This document shows, piece by piece, positions 1 through 11,411 of a stretch of 64,000 nt of DNA (position 1 is its first letter; each line of letters starts with the position of its first letter). Source of the DNA: Limnoperna fortunei. Lineage: Eukaryota > Mollusca > Bivalvia > Mytilida > Modiolidae. Under the pieces are notes generated by a model, which was not told the origin of the DNA, did not search any database, and saw nothing but the letters and a program-made list of their open reading frames with translations. The position numbers and the translations under genes were made by a program. The stretch is from NCBI GenBank assembly GCA_944474755.1, contig OX104114.1, forward strand, positions 80,214,623-80,278,622, in the 5' to 3' direction.

Positions 1-1493
1 AATATTAACATGATTTTTGAAGTTTATGGTATGTTGAGATTGTCTTTATATTTTATGGACATTGTATGAATCTGGCAGGAGCAAGGGTTTGGAAACGGTC
101 ATATTTGCCAGACATGTCCAACATAATTTACATTAAAATGTCAGACTATGGTTTAGTCAAATCAGACATCTAAACAAGTGATCAATATAAATATCTTTTA
201 GTTGGTTTTAATACCTTTAATTTCCGCTAGATATAAATATTTTGTTAACACAACAGGTGATAACCTAATTATGAGTACAGACCTGTTTCATCCATTTCGT
301 AGAATATGTTATTGCACCAGTATTTTGAAACAATAGGAATGACTTGTTTGTATGTTTTATTGCTTAGAAAATTAGCAACTTGATGGAAAAACATGTGTGG
401 TCAGAATTGTACATTACGCATGCATTAATGTACCTATGTAACTAACGTACATAAATCTGGGGAAAATCAATTCAAATTAAATTCAATTGAAATGATGAGA
501 ACAAAAATGAATATTTAATTCTATAAATAATAACTTGTAAAAAACGTGGTCCATCGCAGAATATCATATAAATTCGATTCTGTTCTGAACTTGTTGTAAT
601 TTTGTAACAACTTCTTACTTCCGGTTAATGAAAATGTCTCACGAATGTTCATAAAGAACATTGTTTGCCATTACTTTGTTGAATAGACAACATGTCTTAT
701 AATAAAGACACTTTAGGAAGCAGAAAGTTTTCCTACGTATATTTCTTTTCTTGCACGATGCATATATCATTGGAACCTATCACAAAACAACTATTATCTA
801 CTACTGTTTTAAAAATAATTAAAAAGATATAAATTTTGAACTTTAAGGAAAAGCACATACACATCCCAGCATAAGCAAACACAATAAAAAGTAAGTATTA
901 ATGCTAAACTGTACTTAACCTGCCTTTTTTAAAGTACTTTGTACTTTTTTATGATGACCAGTAAAGTGTCAGACATGACTCGGGAAAATTCCAGGGCAGG
1001 AGTGCCACATAAATCTGTATATCAAGTTGGGATGGTTCTGGCTTACATCAATATCATATAGATCAATTTCATGGTGAAGGAAATCATAGTACCTGAAAAA
1101 AATTGGCTACCCTGTATAAGCAAATGCACCATTTTTGTAGTATGATACATAATAGGGCTAGAATGGCAAAGGTCTTAAATTGTTAAGATGTGTTATAACA
1201 AGTAGGTTTCAACACCACAAAACAATATAGTTACCTTATATATCTTTTCAGGTATCTAATTTTTCAGTCATGTTTAGTTTTATTAAAGAAGACAGTTTAA
1301 ATAAATGTGTAAGCCTTGAGACGTTCTGGTAATTGGTTCTAATAACAATGTTAAAATTCTTTCATAAAGCAATGATTTATCTCCCTTATAATGTTAATAT
1401 TATTCAGATTCATGCAATACCTATTATAATAAATATTTACTGTAACATAGTGGCAATACCATTAAATGTTTGTAGTATATCTTTTTTTTCTAG

Positions 1494-3723
1494 GTGTCAT
1501 TGATTCAGCTGTGCTACGGGATCCAACAGGAAGCTACAAAGAGTTTATTCTAAGGGATGAACATTTTCAAATTAAATGTGTATTTTTTGAAATAGTAAGT
1601 TGTATGTATAAAATATAGTGGTCACGAGGAACAAATTATATTCAGTTTCCAAAATCACTTATATGATTTCAGTTATTGCAGGTGCTAATATTACCTTTGT
1701 TGGTTCTCAAAAATACAAATTTTTATGGATTTGTTGGGCAAGTTAAATATTTTACTATATTATTAGTTTGAATACTGGTAATTTTTACATATTAGCTACA
1801 ACTGTTCAATTTATGTAGGTTAAAGAATGGTGGAAGGATCTGGTGCCATTTTAAAAATTATGCATTAAATTGAGTTTGTTAGAGGCCAAGTGATTAAGAT
1901 AGTAACATCTAAACTATTTATTATGTTCATGTCAAAACTGAGGGTGCTCAAGTCACACTGCAGGCATTGTGTGCTCAACTCCAATCTGAATTGACAAGGA
2001 AGGAAAGATTTCTTTCCTATGGTCAGGGGTTTTCTCCAGGTACTAGTGATTCTTCCCACAATAACAACTGGATACCACAATATATTCTTGAAAGTCTGGG
2101 TGGCCAAGTGGCAAAGTTAGTTTACTATTGATCAAGTTCCTGTCAACCTAGAGGTTGGAGGTGTGAGTGTCACTGTGGGCAGGGTGTACTCGACTCACCA
2201 ATCTAAATTGATAAGGATTGCCAGTTTTCCAAAGTTTGGGCATTTTCTCTTGGTGCTCCGCGCGGCTTTTTCCACTAATAAAAACTGGATGCCATGTTAT
2301 AGCTAAAAATTGCTGAAAGTAGCATTAAATATAATTCACTCAAACTAACAATAAAGTTGAAAGTGACACATAAGACCATTCAAACAATGCTTATTTCATA
2401 TGCAAAGCGTGTACCGGCCATAACTTTTTCATCCTTTCACCTAGGACTTTGATATTTGACATGTGAATGTATCATATGAGAAGATATGTTAAGTGCCACA
2501 GTTACCTTCATATGACCTTGTGACCTTGACCTTTGCCCCCAAGGTCAAATTTATACTTATTTATGCATAAGATGATGTGTCCCGTATCAGAATGACCTTT
2601 ATATGACCTGGACATTTTACCTCAAGGTCAAATTTCTGTTCATTTTATATGCCAATTTTGTCTGATCTGTAACTTTTTTATCCTTTGACATAGAACATTG
2701 GTATTTGACACATTCATAAGATGATGTGTTGCCAAGGGACCTTTCCATGACCTTGACCATTTTGTTCATAATGATGGAACACATAACTCGCCTCTTTTTT
2801 CAAAACAATAATATATTGAAGCAAAATCTTGTAATTTATTGGAATAACACCCACATTTAATCCAGATAAGGTTTTTTGATTTTTATTATAAATTATCCTG
2901 TCTGATGGTACTGAATCGATACACTACACATTTGTATTGTTCAGCTCCAATGTGTATATTTATTTGAGTCCAGAAAAATGTTCCTAGTACTTATATTTGC
3001 TGCCACAGATAAAAACATCCACCTTTTTGATAGTTTCAACTAGTTATGTTAAAGTTTGCAGTTAAAAATTTTGTTTTTGCAGGATAGAGTACTGCCAAAG
3101 TTGACAAGAGGACACTGGCACAGGTACTTTGGTTTTAGCTCATATGAACCATATTGTTCACCTTCTGTAATAATAAATTTGATATATCTGACAAGTGTGT
3201 ACATAGAATAACCTCAGTCCAGCAAGTAGGTGATATGCTGGTTGGTTTATTTATGTTGAATGCTAAATAAGTCTTTAATAATGTTTCTAATTTTTCTGTT
3301 GCAACAACAACAACAACAGAAAGGGGATCAAGTAAAACTGAGATTCATTTGTAAGTACATTTAGTTTTTACTTCACATTAATTGTCTTTAATACTTTCTA
3401 AACGATTATCTCTGAAAAGTATTTTTAAAGTATGTTTGATGGGGTTATTGTAAATGCACTATATCAGTTTGACATGTATGCTAGTGTCTGAGAAGTTTAA
3501 GGATATAATCAAAAATCATTTATTGTGATTAATTTTAATAACTTTTAAAACACTTAAAATATTTTTTCTTAGATGTATGGGTACATATGATGTAAGAAAT
3601 GGACAGTTTAAATGTGTGTCTGTCAGGGCAGCAACAGTGGAGGAGAAAAATCATGGACAACAACAGGCGGTTGTCACAGATGAAATGATGCGACAAATGA
3701 CTAGACACTTAACAGAACAATAA
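1494..3723 (+). CDS. SPATA22: SPATA22-like meiotic protein, last three coding exons
   Basis: Three exons read in one continuous frame: 1494-1594, 3083-3123 and 3573-3723 (TAA at 3721-3723), each with AG before it and the first two followed by GT (gtaagt and gtactt). They encode a beta-rich stretch with GVIDSAV, FILRDEHFQIKCVFFEI, then DRVLPKLTRGHWHRCMGTYD, then FKCVSVRAATVEEKN near the end. This is the order and wording I know from the C-terminal OB-like domain of SPATA22, which pairs with MEIOB and RPA on single-stranded DNA in meiotic recombination. Exon 1494 starts in phase 1 (a split Gly codon), so at least one further 5' exon lies outside the window or was missed in 1-1490, where I found no convincing exon. 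An ATTAAA at 3760-3765 is a plausible poly(A) signal. The second intron holds two SINEs and an AGGTCA-rich repeat. Identification is from memory of the family, without alignment. Confidence 0.72.
1880..2090 (+). mobile_element. tRNA-headed SINE, decayed copy 1 of a head-to-tail pair
   Basis: The copy follows the family layout seen best at 36100-36366: a tRNA-like head (here agaggccaagtgattaag), a TGTCAACACTGAG-like segment, ACTCCAATCTTAATTGACAAGG-like centre and a GGGGTTTTCTCC..ACTGGATGCC tail. It is diverged and lacks the last part of the tail. It sits in the SPATA22-like intron directly before a second copy. Confidence 0.6.
2091..2350 (+). mobile_element. tRNA-headed SINE, copy 2 of the pair
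   Basis: Same family, more complete: tRNA-like head with ctgggtggccaagtgg, central gattgccagttttcc, and the conserved 3' end attgctgaaagtagcatta. The two copies are head to tail with almost no spacer. Confidence 0.7.
2395..2790 (+). repeat. Dispersed repeat rich in TGACCT / AGGTCA half-sites
   Basis: Two diverged units of about 255 bp, recognisable by CATAACTTTTTCATCC and GTAACTTTTTTATCC near 2418 and 2673 and by ATAAGATGATGTGT. Between these lie many TGACCT and AAGGTCA copies in both orientations. I recognise this layout as a common molluscan intronic repeat. It contains no gene. Confidence 0.55.
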
Positions 3724-3789
3724 ATTATAAAAAGTTGTTAATGTTAACTGTATTTCTTTATTAAATTAAATTTATTCTTACTTATTTAA

Positions 3790-6470
3790 ACTAGTATCAT
3801 TTGCTTTCTATTTTTTGCAAAAAATGCATACCTTCTGAAAAAACATTTGTTTATTAAATTAAATTTATTCCAGCTTTGTTTAACTGGTTAAAGTTAGGTC
3901 TAAATTAAAAAGATGTTTTTTTCCCCATTTCCAGACCGACCCAGAAATTGCCGCAGACTCAAAAAATTTTTTGGTCCAAGTTCGGGATTTTTCAAACTCA
4001 AAATGGCCGAAAGAATGGCCTGTCGGCCTCTGTCAAGTTAAAATTTCCCAATGGGAAATCAAAGAACATTGTTTCAAATAGACTTATAGCTTTAATATAA
4101 GCACTATATGGAAAGAAGTACTAGAAGACGTATCGGACTTACAACTGAATAGGACAGATGATGTCTGCGTCCAAGTTTCTAAAAAATCTTGGACGAACAT
4201 CTTCGAACCCGACTTTTATGAACCAATAAGCATTGTGTATAATTATTAATCAGATGTATATTGCGACATCAAAAGTGACCTTGGTAGCACTTAGCATGAC
4301 AAGGGTAACCAAAAATCGTGTCTTAGAAAATGAGATTGTAATTAATGGGAGGTATAAAATGTGTTATGATATGAATGTAATGTAATCCTTTACTTGTAAC
4401 CTACAAGATTTCTCCAATAGACGAATTGGCATTGTTTCTGTTCAATGGAGAACCTATATATATTGAAAAATTGCAAATTACATGTATTATAAAGGCCAGG
4501 TTGCAGTGCCTTAAAAATGGGTAATGTTTCACAATTTGTTTGAAGAACGTTTGGGGTCTGTGTACAAAAATGTAGAAGTTGATTACACAAAAAGGTACAA
4601 TCAGCTATACAATTTATAAAATGGAAACACATTCCTTGAACAAGTTCCTGAGATCTGGTGCACATCTTCAATCCTTCTGTGATGTTTCAGGGGTCTGGGT
4701 TGAAAGCTATAGGAGGAGTTGATTACACAAAATAAGGTAACCCATTTTTCCCTAACCGACTACATCATACCATAATTGGCAAAAAAATCAAACTAAATTT
4801 CTGCAGATGCAAATTGTACACCACACATTAGAACAGTAAATTGGTATTTTTTACATTTTTTTTGGTTGGGGGAGGGGATTAGTTTCTAAGTTCTCCCACC
4901 CCAGCCATCCGAGCGACACAAGGCTCCTGAATGTGTTACACATGCATTATTTTATTTTTATCTTGCTTAGTCTTTTACTTTCTAATTAAAGTTGGCCTTG
5001 CACTTGTGGGAAATAAAACTATTTATCTGACAAGATGACCACAAATTTAACCAGGATTTCAATACAATTTGTTTTTTTTTCACATTCCATTTGTAAATGA
5101 TTAATTTGTACTTCACAAAAAATATAAATATTTCGTGTCCCAATTATCAGTTAGATAAAATAGTTTCATCACCATATAAAATAAAAAAATCCCTTTTTTG
5201 AGATTTATATCTTTATTGCCTTTAAATAGTCTTGTTCGACATGTTAGACAAGAGTCTGATTCTAGTCAAATGTTTGTTTCTGTTCAGTTTAAAACATTTT
5301 TTGTATTCAATAAAAATTTTTTCCAATACTTTTGTTAAACATTTCATAAGGGTATGGAGTCTATTCAATGGTTGTTACTGACTGCCCAAAGCTTATTATA
5401 ACCCGCATGCTGTGTCAGAACAGATATTATATATGCATTAGAAAATTACCAAACAAAAAAAAACACCTAACTAACTACCCATCTTGAAAAATGTAGGGAA
5501 ACAAACATTTTTTTAATTGTGGCCTTAACCTTTTGCTCACCAATTTTGTCAAATCATTGGAACAGACAACAATTTCAAAACCGGAACAATCAACATTGGG
5601 GTTAGAGCTTTACACCAGGTACTCCAACTTCCTTGCAGAGTACAAAATGGATGCCATGAAATATTTAATATAAATTGCTGAAAGTGATGGAAAACCTTTT
5701 AAGATTTTTTTTCTTCTTTCCACAAGCTATGCAGCCATTGAGTCGTTTAAATTAAACATTAAATATATAGATTGCATTAAACATGCATTTTGACATCACA
5801 TGTCTCATCAATAATGTTTGAAAGTAAATGCTAGGAAATATTTTAATAAAAATAAAAAATAGAAAGATTAACACGATTAAAATGAAATCAAACAACGAAA
5901 AACAAAGAGGAAATTGTTTGCAATGATTCTACTCTCGATATTTATAATCTCTGTGCCATATAAATTCACCACACAAGGGAAATTGGGTTGTGTTTGAAAT
6001 ATTTTTAATACTGACTTGGCATTGGTTTTTGTTTATTTTAGTGTTCAGATCATCTCACTGCATAACATTTTTTTCATAGGCCACCTGGGCAATCTTTATT
6101 ATTTCTGGTTGGCACAGACTTCTGTTAGCCATGTAACTGCAGTGTCTATTATATTTTCCCTTATAAAATATATTTTATTTACAGCCAACTCTCATGTCAG
6201 TGGTGTTTTAAATTGTATGTAAATGCTATCATGGTTATATGAAAATATCTTAACATAACAAAAGTAACAGTTAGTTGATATAAATTTATGTCTTAGTCTA
6301 GTGAGTTATGTGATTGGCTACTGGTTATTAGTTACTTTAGAATTTTTCTAAATTTTTACGGTCTAAATAATCCTATTTCTTTAACTGCTTCGGAGATAAC
6401 CATATATTCATTCAATTGTAGGATTTTTCACATTCTGTACAATTGTGAACTTCAGATGTTATGACATTAA
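3790..6470. other. Intergenic stretch between convergent genes, no gene seen
   Basis: AT-rich sequence with only short open frames that have no splice context or family resemblance. It contains a GTCCAAG..CTTGGAC hairpin near 4170-4195, a short duplicated phrase (gttgattacacaaaa at about 4579 and 4718), and a SINE tail near 5600. Confidence 0.5.
5596..5690 (+). mobile_element. SINE 3' fragment
   Basis: Only the tail of the window's SINE family is present: caggtactccaacttcc, aaaatggatgccatgaaat, then attgctgaaagtgatgg. The head is missing. Confidence 0.5.
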
Positions 6471-6472
6471 AA

Positions 6473-6760
6473 TCATAAAGAGTAGTTTTTGTTAATAAAA
6501 CAACATTGATGCGTTGTCGGATTATAATACTTTACATTTGGCCAGAGAACATAGTGGGTAACATGTTTGGAAAGGTCTACACTTCTTGCTACTTTGGAAG
6601 TTTTTTTTAAAGGAGCAGGCACATTGTAGCCACTGCAACATGCAAATTCTCTGTCCCTACCAAACTCTGTACTTGGACTAAAAAATGTGGTAGTCCAAAT
6701 TGCATCTATTTCTGCAACTGATTTATTTCCTTGCCTGGACAAGGGACAGTCTGTACGAAG
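6473..6760 (-). CDS. Unrecognised terminal coding exon
   Basis: On the minus strand a TATTACAG acceptor ends at 6761 and an open frame of 95 codons runs from 6760 to a stop at 6473-6475. It reads LRTDCPLSRQGNKSV at the start and ends in VLWPNVKYYNPTTHQCCF and NKNYSL. The composition is protein-like (several Trp, Cys and charged residues, no low complexity), unlike the chance frames nearby. It has no methionine in the expected place, which fits a 3' exon of a gene whose other exons lie to the right, above 6770. I could not find those exons and do not recognise the family. It would converge on the SPATA22-like gene. It could also be a retained exon of a dead gene. Confidence 0.45.
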   Translation of the reverse strand, partial: LRTDCPLSRQGNKSVAEIDAIWTTTFFSPSTEFGRDREFACCSGYNVPAPLKKTSKVARSVDLSKHVTHYVLWPNVKYYNPTTHQCCFINKNYSL

Positions 6761-7249
6761 CTGTAATACAAATTGTTACATATCAATCAGTTTATGGTGA
6801 AATATTATCACCATTGAAGCCAAATTTTTCGTAGTGTTTCCTCTATATTTTACCATACACAGATTTGATTTAGTATCAGTTGATTGTATGAAATGGCAGC
6901 TTTATTAGGATATTCTTTGTTTGTATAGAAATTGAATTCAGTAGTTAATTAACTACTGACCTGGAACTTTCAGATACATTATGTTTTTAAAGCAACAGGT
7001 TTTATCATAATAGTGAGTCGCCATGGACATTCAAAAACATATCACACAAAAAAAACCCCAAAAACTTATTTGTCTTCTACAATACAGAACCAATAATTTA
7101 CCTAAAATTTAGATAAGTTTATAAAAGATATGGCCTTCACAGACCTTTGTTTTTCCCAGAAGCCTATTAATAAACTAGTTATACTAGTCCCAGGTTTATC
7201 CAGATTTGATAACTTATTGAAAAAAATATACCTTTTTTCCCCATACAGT

Positions 7250-7500
7250 TTTGTTTGTTTGGTGTTTTAACGCCACTTTCAGCAATTTTCCAGCTATTTC
7301 ATGGCGTCCAGTTTTTATTGGGGGAGGAAGCCGGAGTACCCGGAGAGAACCCCCGACCTGCGGTAGGAAAACTGGCAATCCTTGTCAATTAAGATTGGAG
7401 TCGAGTGCAGTGAGAATCGAACCCGCAATCTCAGTGTTGACAGACCACGTGATCAATAGTAGACGAACTACCTTGACCACTCGGCCACCGAGGCCCCCCA
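7250..7500 (-). mobile_element. tRNA-headed SINE, nearly full length, minus strand
   Basis: Reading the minus strand from 7500: GGCCTCGGTGGCCGAGTGG, a B-box-like GCGGGTTCGATTC, the ACTGGCAATCC-type centre, then GCTGGAAAATTGCTGAAAG and GCGTTAAAACACC. It is among the best preserved copies in the window. The open frame on the other strand across it is not a gene. Confidence 0.8.
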
Positions 7501-8642
7501 TACAGTTTTGTGTATTAATACTAATAACTTTGGGATTGTTATATACCATTGTTTTCCGTTGAAATGCTTTGTTTTATCCCAATTGCCAGGGGCGTAGCTG
7601 ACCCTTTTGCCATGTGCAAGCAAATTTAATTAGGCGAGGGGTCTGGAGTCTAATCTATACATAAATTAAATGAAAAAAAAGAACTTTTTTACCTTTTTAT
7701 GTATAGCATTATGCTTAACAAATGGATCTCGTATAAAACAAAGATTTTTTATCAAATTTTTTTGTATTTTGTTTTTGTTCAGTTTTTTTTTTGACAATCT
7801 GATGTGCAAGCCAATGATTTTTTGCTTGTATGGGAGCTACGCGCCTGATTGCATGTATTTGTTATATATATATATTTGTTACTTCTTTTGCTTCTATGTT
7901 TGCGAGGTCACCAAGCTTGCTTGGGTGTAGAAATATAAAATTGTGTTTCGTCATGGCAGGTGTAACTTCTCTTAAAATAGCAAGTAGTAACTGTACTACT
8001 TGTCTAAGTGAATAAACATAGGATTGAAAGTATGCAATTGAGTGAAATCATAAAATATATTTAAGCTAAATTCAGTCTTCACCTTGCTTAAGATGGCATG
8101 TTATTTACCTTGTAACGAGGTATTTGCTTGCACTGCCACAAATTTTTACAAATATAAACTTACCTCTTTACTACAGCGATTTATGTTACAATCCATTACT
8201 TTTCATTGCAATATGAAATGCCGTCATGAGATTAAATATAGAGTTATTCTTAGTCCCAACCAAAGCAAATCTATCTATTATCCCCAAAATGGCAAACTCG
8301 ACGATTAATTTAATCTATATTGGTAAATAAAAATACATTAACATTACTGAAGTTAATTGAAGCAGGTGGCTTTAAATACTTCACATTTGTTATTATTGGA
8401 GTAAAAATACAGAGCCGAGATGTTCTGTATTCCGGACATCTCGATATTTTTGGTTTTTGTTGTAAAAAAGTTTTAATAAGAATAAGAAGACAAAATAATT
8501 TATAAAACGAGCAAGCTAAACAAAGTGGTGCAGGTATTGTATATTTCTGACATACTTCTAACATTATTAATAGTAAATGTCAACAAACAGAGAAGAAAAA
8601 AAGAATGAAACATAATACATGTATAACGGTTATTACAGAACA

Positions 8643-8885
8643 AGTTTGAGTCTCACTGTAGACAGAGTGCGCTCGACTCCGATCTTAAACAGGGAGAGTC
8701 TATACTAACTGCATAGTATACTGTATAGACTGTCCCTGTCTTAAATGACACGGATTGCGAGTTTTCCTATCAAAGATCGGGGTTTTCTCCGGGTACTCCG
8801 GATTTCTCTGCCAATAAAAAATGGACGCCATCATATAGCTGAAAAATTGCAGAAAGTGGCGTTAGACACTATTCAAATAAACACA
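8643..8885 (+). mobile_element. SINE lacking its tRNA head, split by a 51-bp insertion
   Basis: Begins inside the family at gagtctcactgtagacag and continues through cggattgcgagttttcc, tccgggtactccgg, gccaataaaaaatggacgcc and the gaaaaattgcagaaag tail. The central ACTCCAATCTTAATTGACA segment is interrupted at 8689-8739. Confidence 0.75.
8689..8739. mobile_element. 51-bp hairpin insertion with CTTAA target duplication
   Basis: Sixteen-base inverted ends (ACAGGGAGAGTCTATA and TATAGACTGTCCCTGT, one mismatch) enclose 19 bases. CTTAA stands on both sides (8684-8688 and 8740-8744), and removing one CTTAA plus the hairpin restores the SINE sequence found in the other copies. This is a very small palindromic insertion; an element type is not recognised. 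Confidence 0.7.
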
Positions 8886-11360
8886 TCTGTTAGCAGCTCA
8901 ATTGCAACACTGGAATGCCTTGGTGCAAATGAGCAAAATGACACATGCAAAACAATGTATTTACTTTAAATGTGAAACTAAATATTTATGTGTTAACCTG
9001 TGCGAGAAAAGCCTCTAATCATGTTAATTTATCATAATTTCGCAAAATATTAAAACTCGAGACATCCTTAATGTTGAAGTAAATTGGAGTATTTATATAC
9101 GTTCCGATTAATCTATTTAAACTGCATGCTTATTGCATGTGTTCCAGATAGGTGCGAGTGTTAAATGTTTTTTTTAGTTCAAATTTACCCTCTTTATGCA
9201 ATAATCATAAAAACGGTTTCGTAATATATACGAATTGATTCTTCGTATTTTTTACTGTTAAACATTCCTTAATTTTTATATGTAAATTTTTGAATACAGA
9301 GAACTATTGTATTCAAGCATTATTGAAAGACACAAGGTTAAGGCGAAAGCAAGTATTGAATCAGTTTTCGTTTACCGCTTGTTAATAATATTTACCTCTA
9401 CTGTTTAACTTTTTAAAAAATTTACTGCCAGTTTAGGCCCATGACATTTTCAGAACATACAAATTCGTTTTGAAATATATCTAGATTATTTACTATTAAA
9501 CATCATTATAATATTCACTCGTCTTACAGTAATGAAAATGGCCTATCAGTTCGTGGTGCAATTATTTATATCTTAGAGATTTAAAGAGATAAAAAGAACA
9601 CAGAAAAAACGAGGTAAAATAATCAATTCAGACTAATAGACAAAAGAATGATCGAAAAGAAAAAAAGAAGAAAAAACAACAAACAGGCAAAGTCAGCCCC
9701 AATAAATTGAGAACAGATACGGAAATAATAGTAGCAATTCTAACCCAATTAAAAACTGGCACAATGAAGGAGCCTTACACATTTTTAATTGATGGAAAAC
9801 GTCTAAAAAGCAATATTTTAGCTATATTCAGGACGTGCAAATTGAATCCTTTGCAATTAATTAATCGCATAAATGATTTCAAGATAGTTTTATATATTAA
9901 TAAAAATTCAATCTTCTAATTATTAAGAGAATATATACATATAAAATGAATAAAAATACGAAAAAGTATAAAGATAAATTAACAGCTTTTTTTATTTTAA
10001 TTGTCAAAGCATGAAAATGTCCATATTAAATTAATTAATTTAATGAAATTGAAGTGCTTTTCTTCATGGAAAATGCAATTTAAATGTCTTTTCTAGATTT
10101 TTAGAGCAGTTATTGTATATTATGAAAAAGTACAATTATTCTCTTTTGTATACGTTTGCTTTTGCAAAGTCATTAATAAGTGTTTTTTCTTATTCTCTCT
10201 CTTAGTCTGTTGCTTTTTTAATTACTAACTGAATTTACGTTGATCTGTGTTTACTTCTGTTGGTATTGGAACTTTCGCGGAATTTCGACGTCTATGACGT
10301 AAATATATTACGAAACAAAAAAGTTCAAAACAAAATGCGCAGAAGCAATAGTAGGATTTGTCTTTAATTGCGACAATATGCTTTAAATTCTTAACATATT
10401 TCGTTTCTGAATTAGTTTTTAATATTGATTGATAGCACGTTTGCTTAACATTCTGAGAGCCATATTTTAGCTATATTTAGTAGAACAAGTAACTAAACAG
10501 GTTATAATTCAATAGGGAAACAGAATGACCAGCATGAAGAAATTTTGACTACCTGTGGAAATGTATAGAAGAAGAATATCAGTGAAGAATATATCCTTTG
10601 TATTGGCTACAATGCGCTTTCACGTTTTCGAAATATACTAAAGGGGTCGTCATTGAGCAATGAATAATTCTTTCGAACTAAGTGTGAACCTGTTTTGCGA
10701 CAACGTTGAGATTAGATTATATTTCAATTGACGCATAACAACCACAAGAATTGAAAATAATCTACATATATGTACTTAGATCTATTCTAGGTCACTATTC
10801 AAGTACATGGGAAATTATATTTTACGTCGTTTTACCCCAATTCCATGTACAATCTGTCACCACTTATCAGATCTATGGCACATTTAGACTTGTTCATATC
10901 TACGGCAATTATACAGTCATGTTAATTAGAACAATTTAATGTTTCCGTTATCTATTTCATCATTCTTTCATACTAATTTAATAATTTCTCCTTTTGAATG
11001 ACATTTTTAAAGTGTTTTTTTAGTACAGATGTTAAAATTTTTTGTATTATAAAAATAATTCTCTAAATCCTTGCATACCATTCGTTTATACTGGTTTTCA
11101 TTCATGAGCTTCAAACTGGCTGTTTAACAGTTTGTTGGGTTCGTAACCAATTTGTTAAATTACAAGTTTTAATTTCTATAAAAATTAAATTTCATGGAAG
11201 TAGTATTTAAATATATACCAAAATCATTTTTGACCAATTGTACGCAAAACGGATCAAGGCTAGTATGAAATTAGGCACACCAGAAGACGAATGACCTAAA
11301 AAAATGATATAGCTAAATAAAGTAGGATCATATCATTTGCTTGCACGGTTAAGTCTAGAC
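8886..11360. other. Intergenic stretch upstream of the lectin array, no gene seen
   Basis: AT-rich sequence with short chance frames only. From about 11250 it becomes similar to sequence upstream of the other lectin copies (gatcaaggctagtatgaa), which marks the start of the duplicated lectin block. Confidence 0.5.
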
Positions 11361-11366
11361 GTATAC

Positions 11367-11374
11367 TATATAAA
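11367..11374 (+). promoter_or_regulatory. TATA box of lectin gene A
   Basis: TATATAAA followed by CTAGTGCATTAA lies 38-45 bases before the start codon at 11412. The same TATA-CTAGTGCATT block appears in decayed form at 19231-19255 and as TTTATAAACTGATGCATT before lectin copy C, so it is a shared feature of the family's core promoter. Confidence 0.65.
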
Positions 11375-11411
11375 CTAGTGCATTAACAGATTAATATCTT
11401 CCTTAATACAA

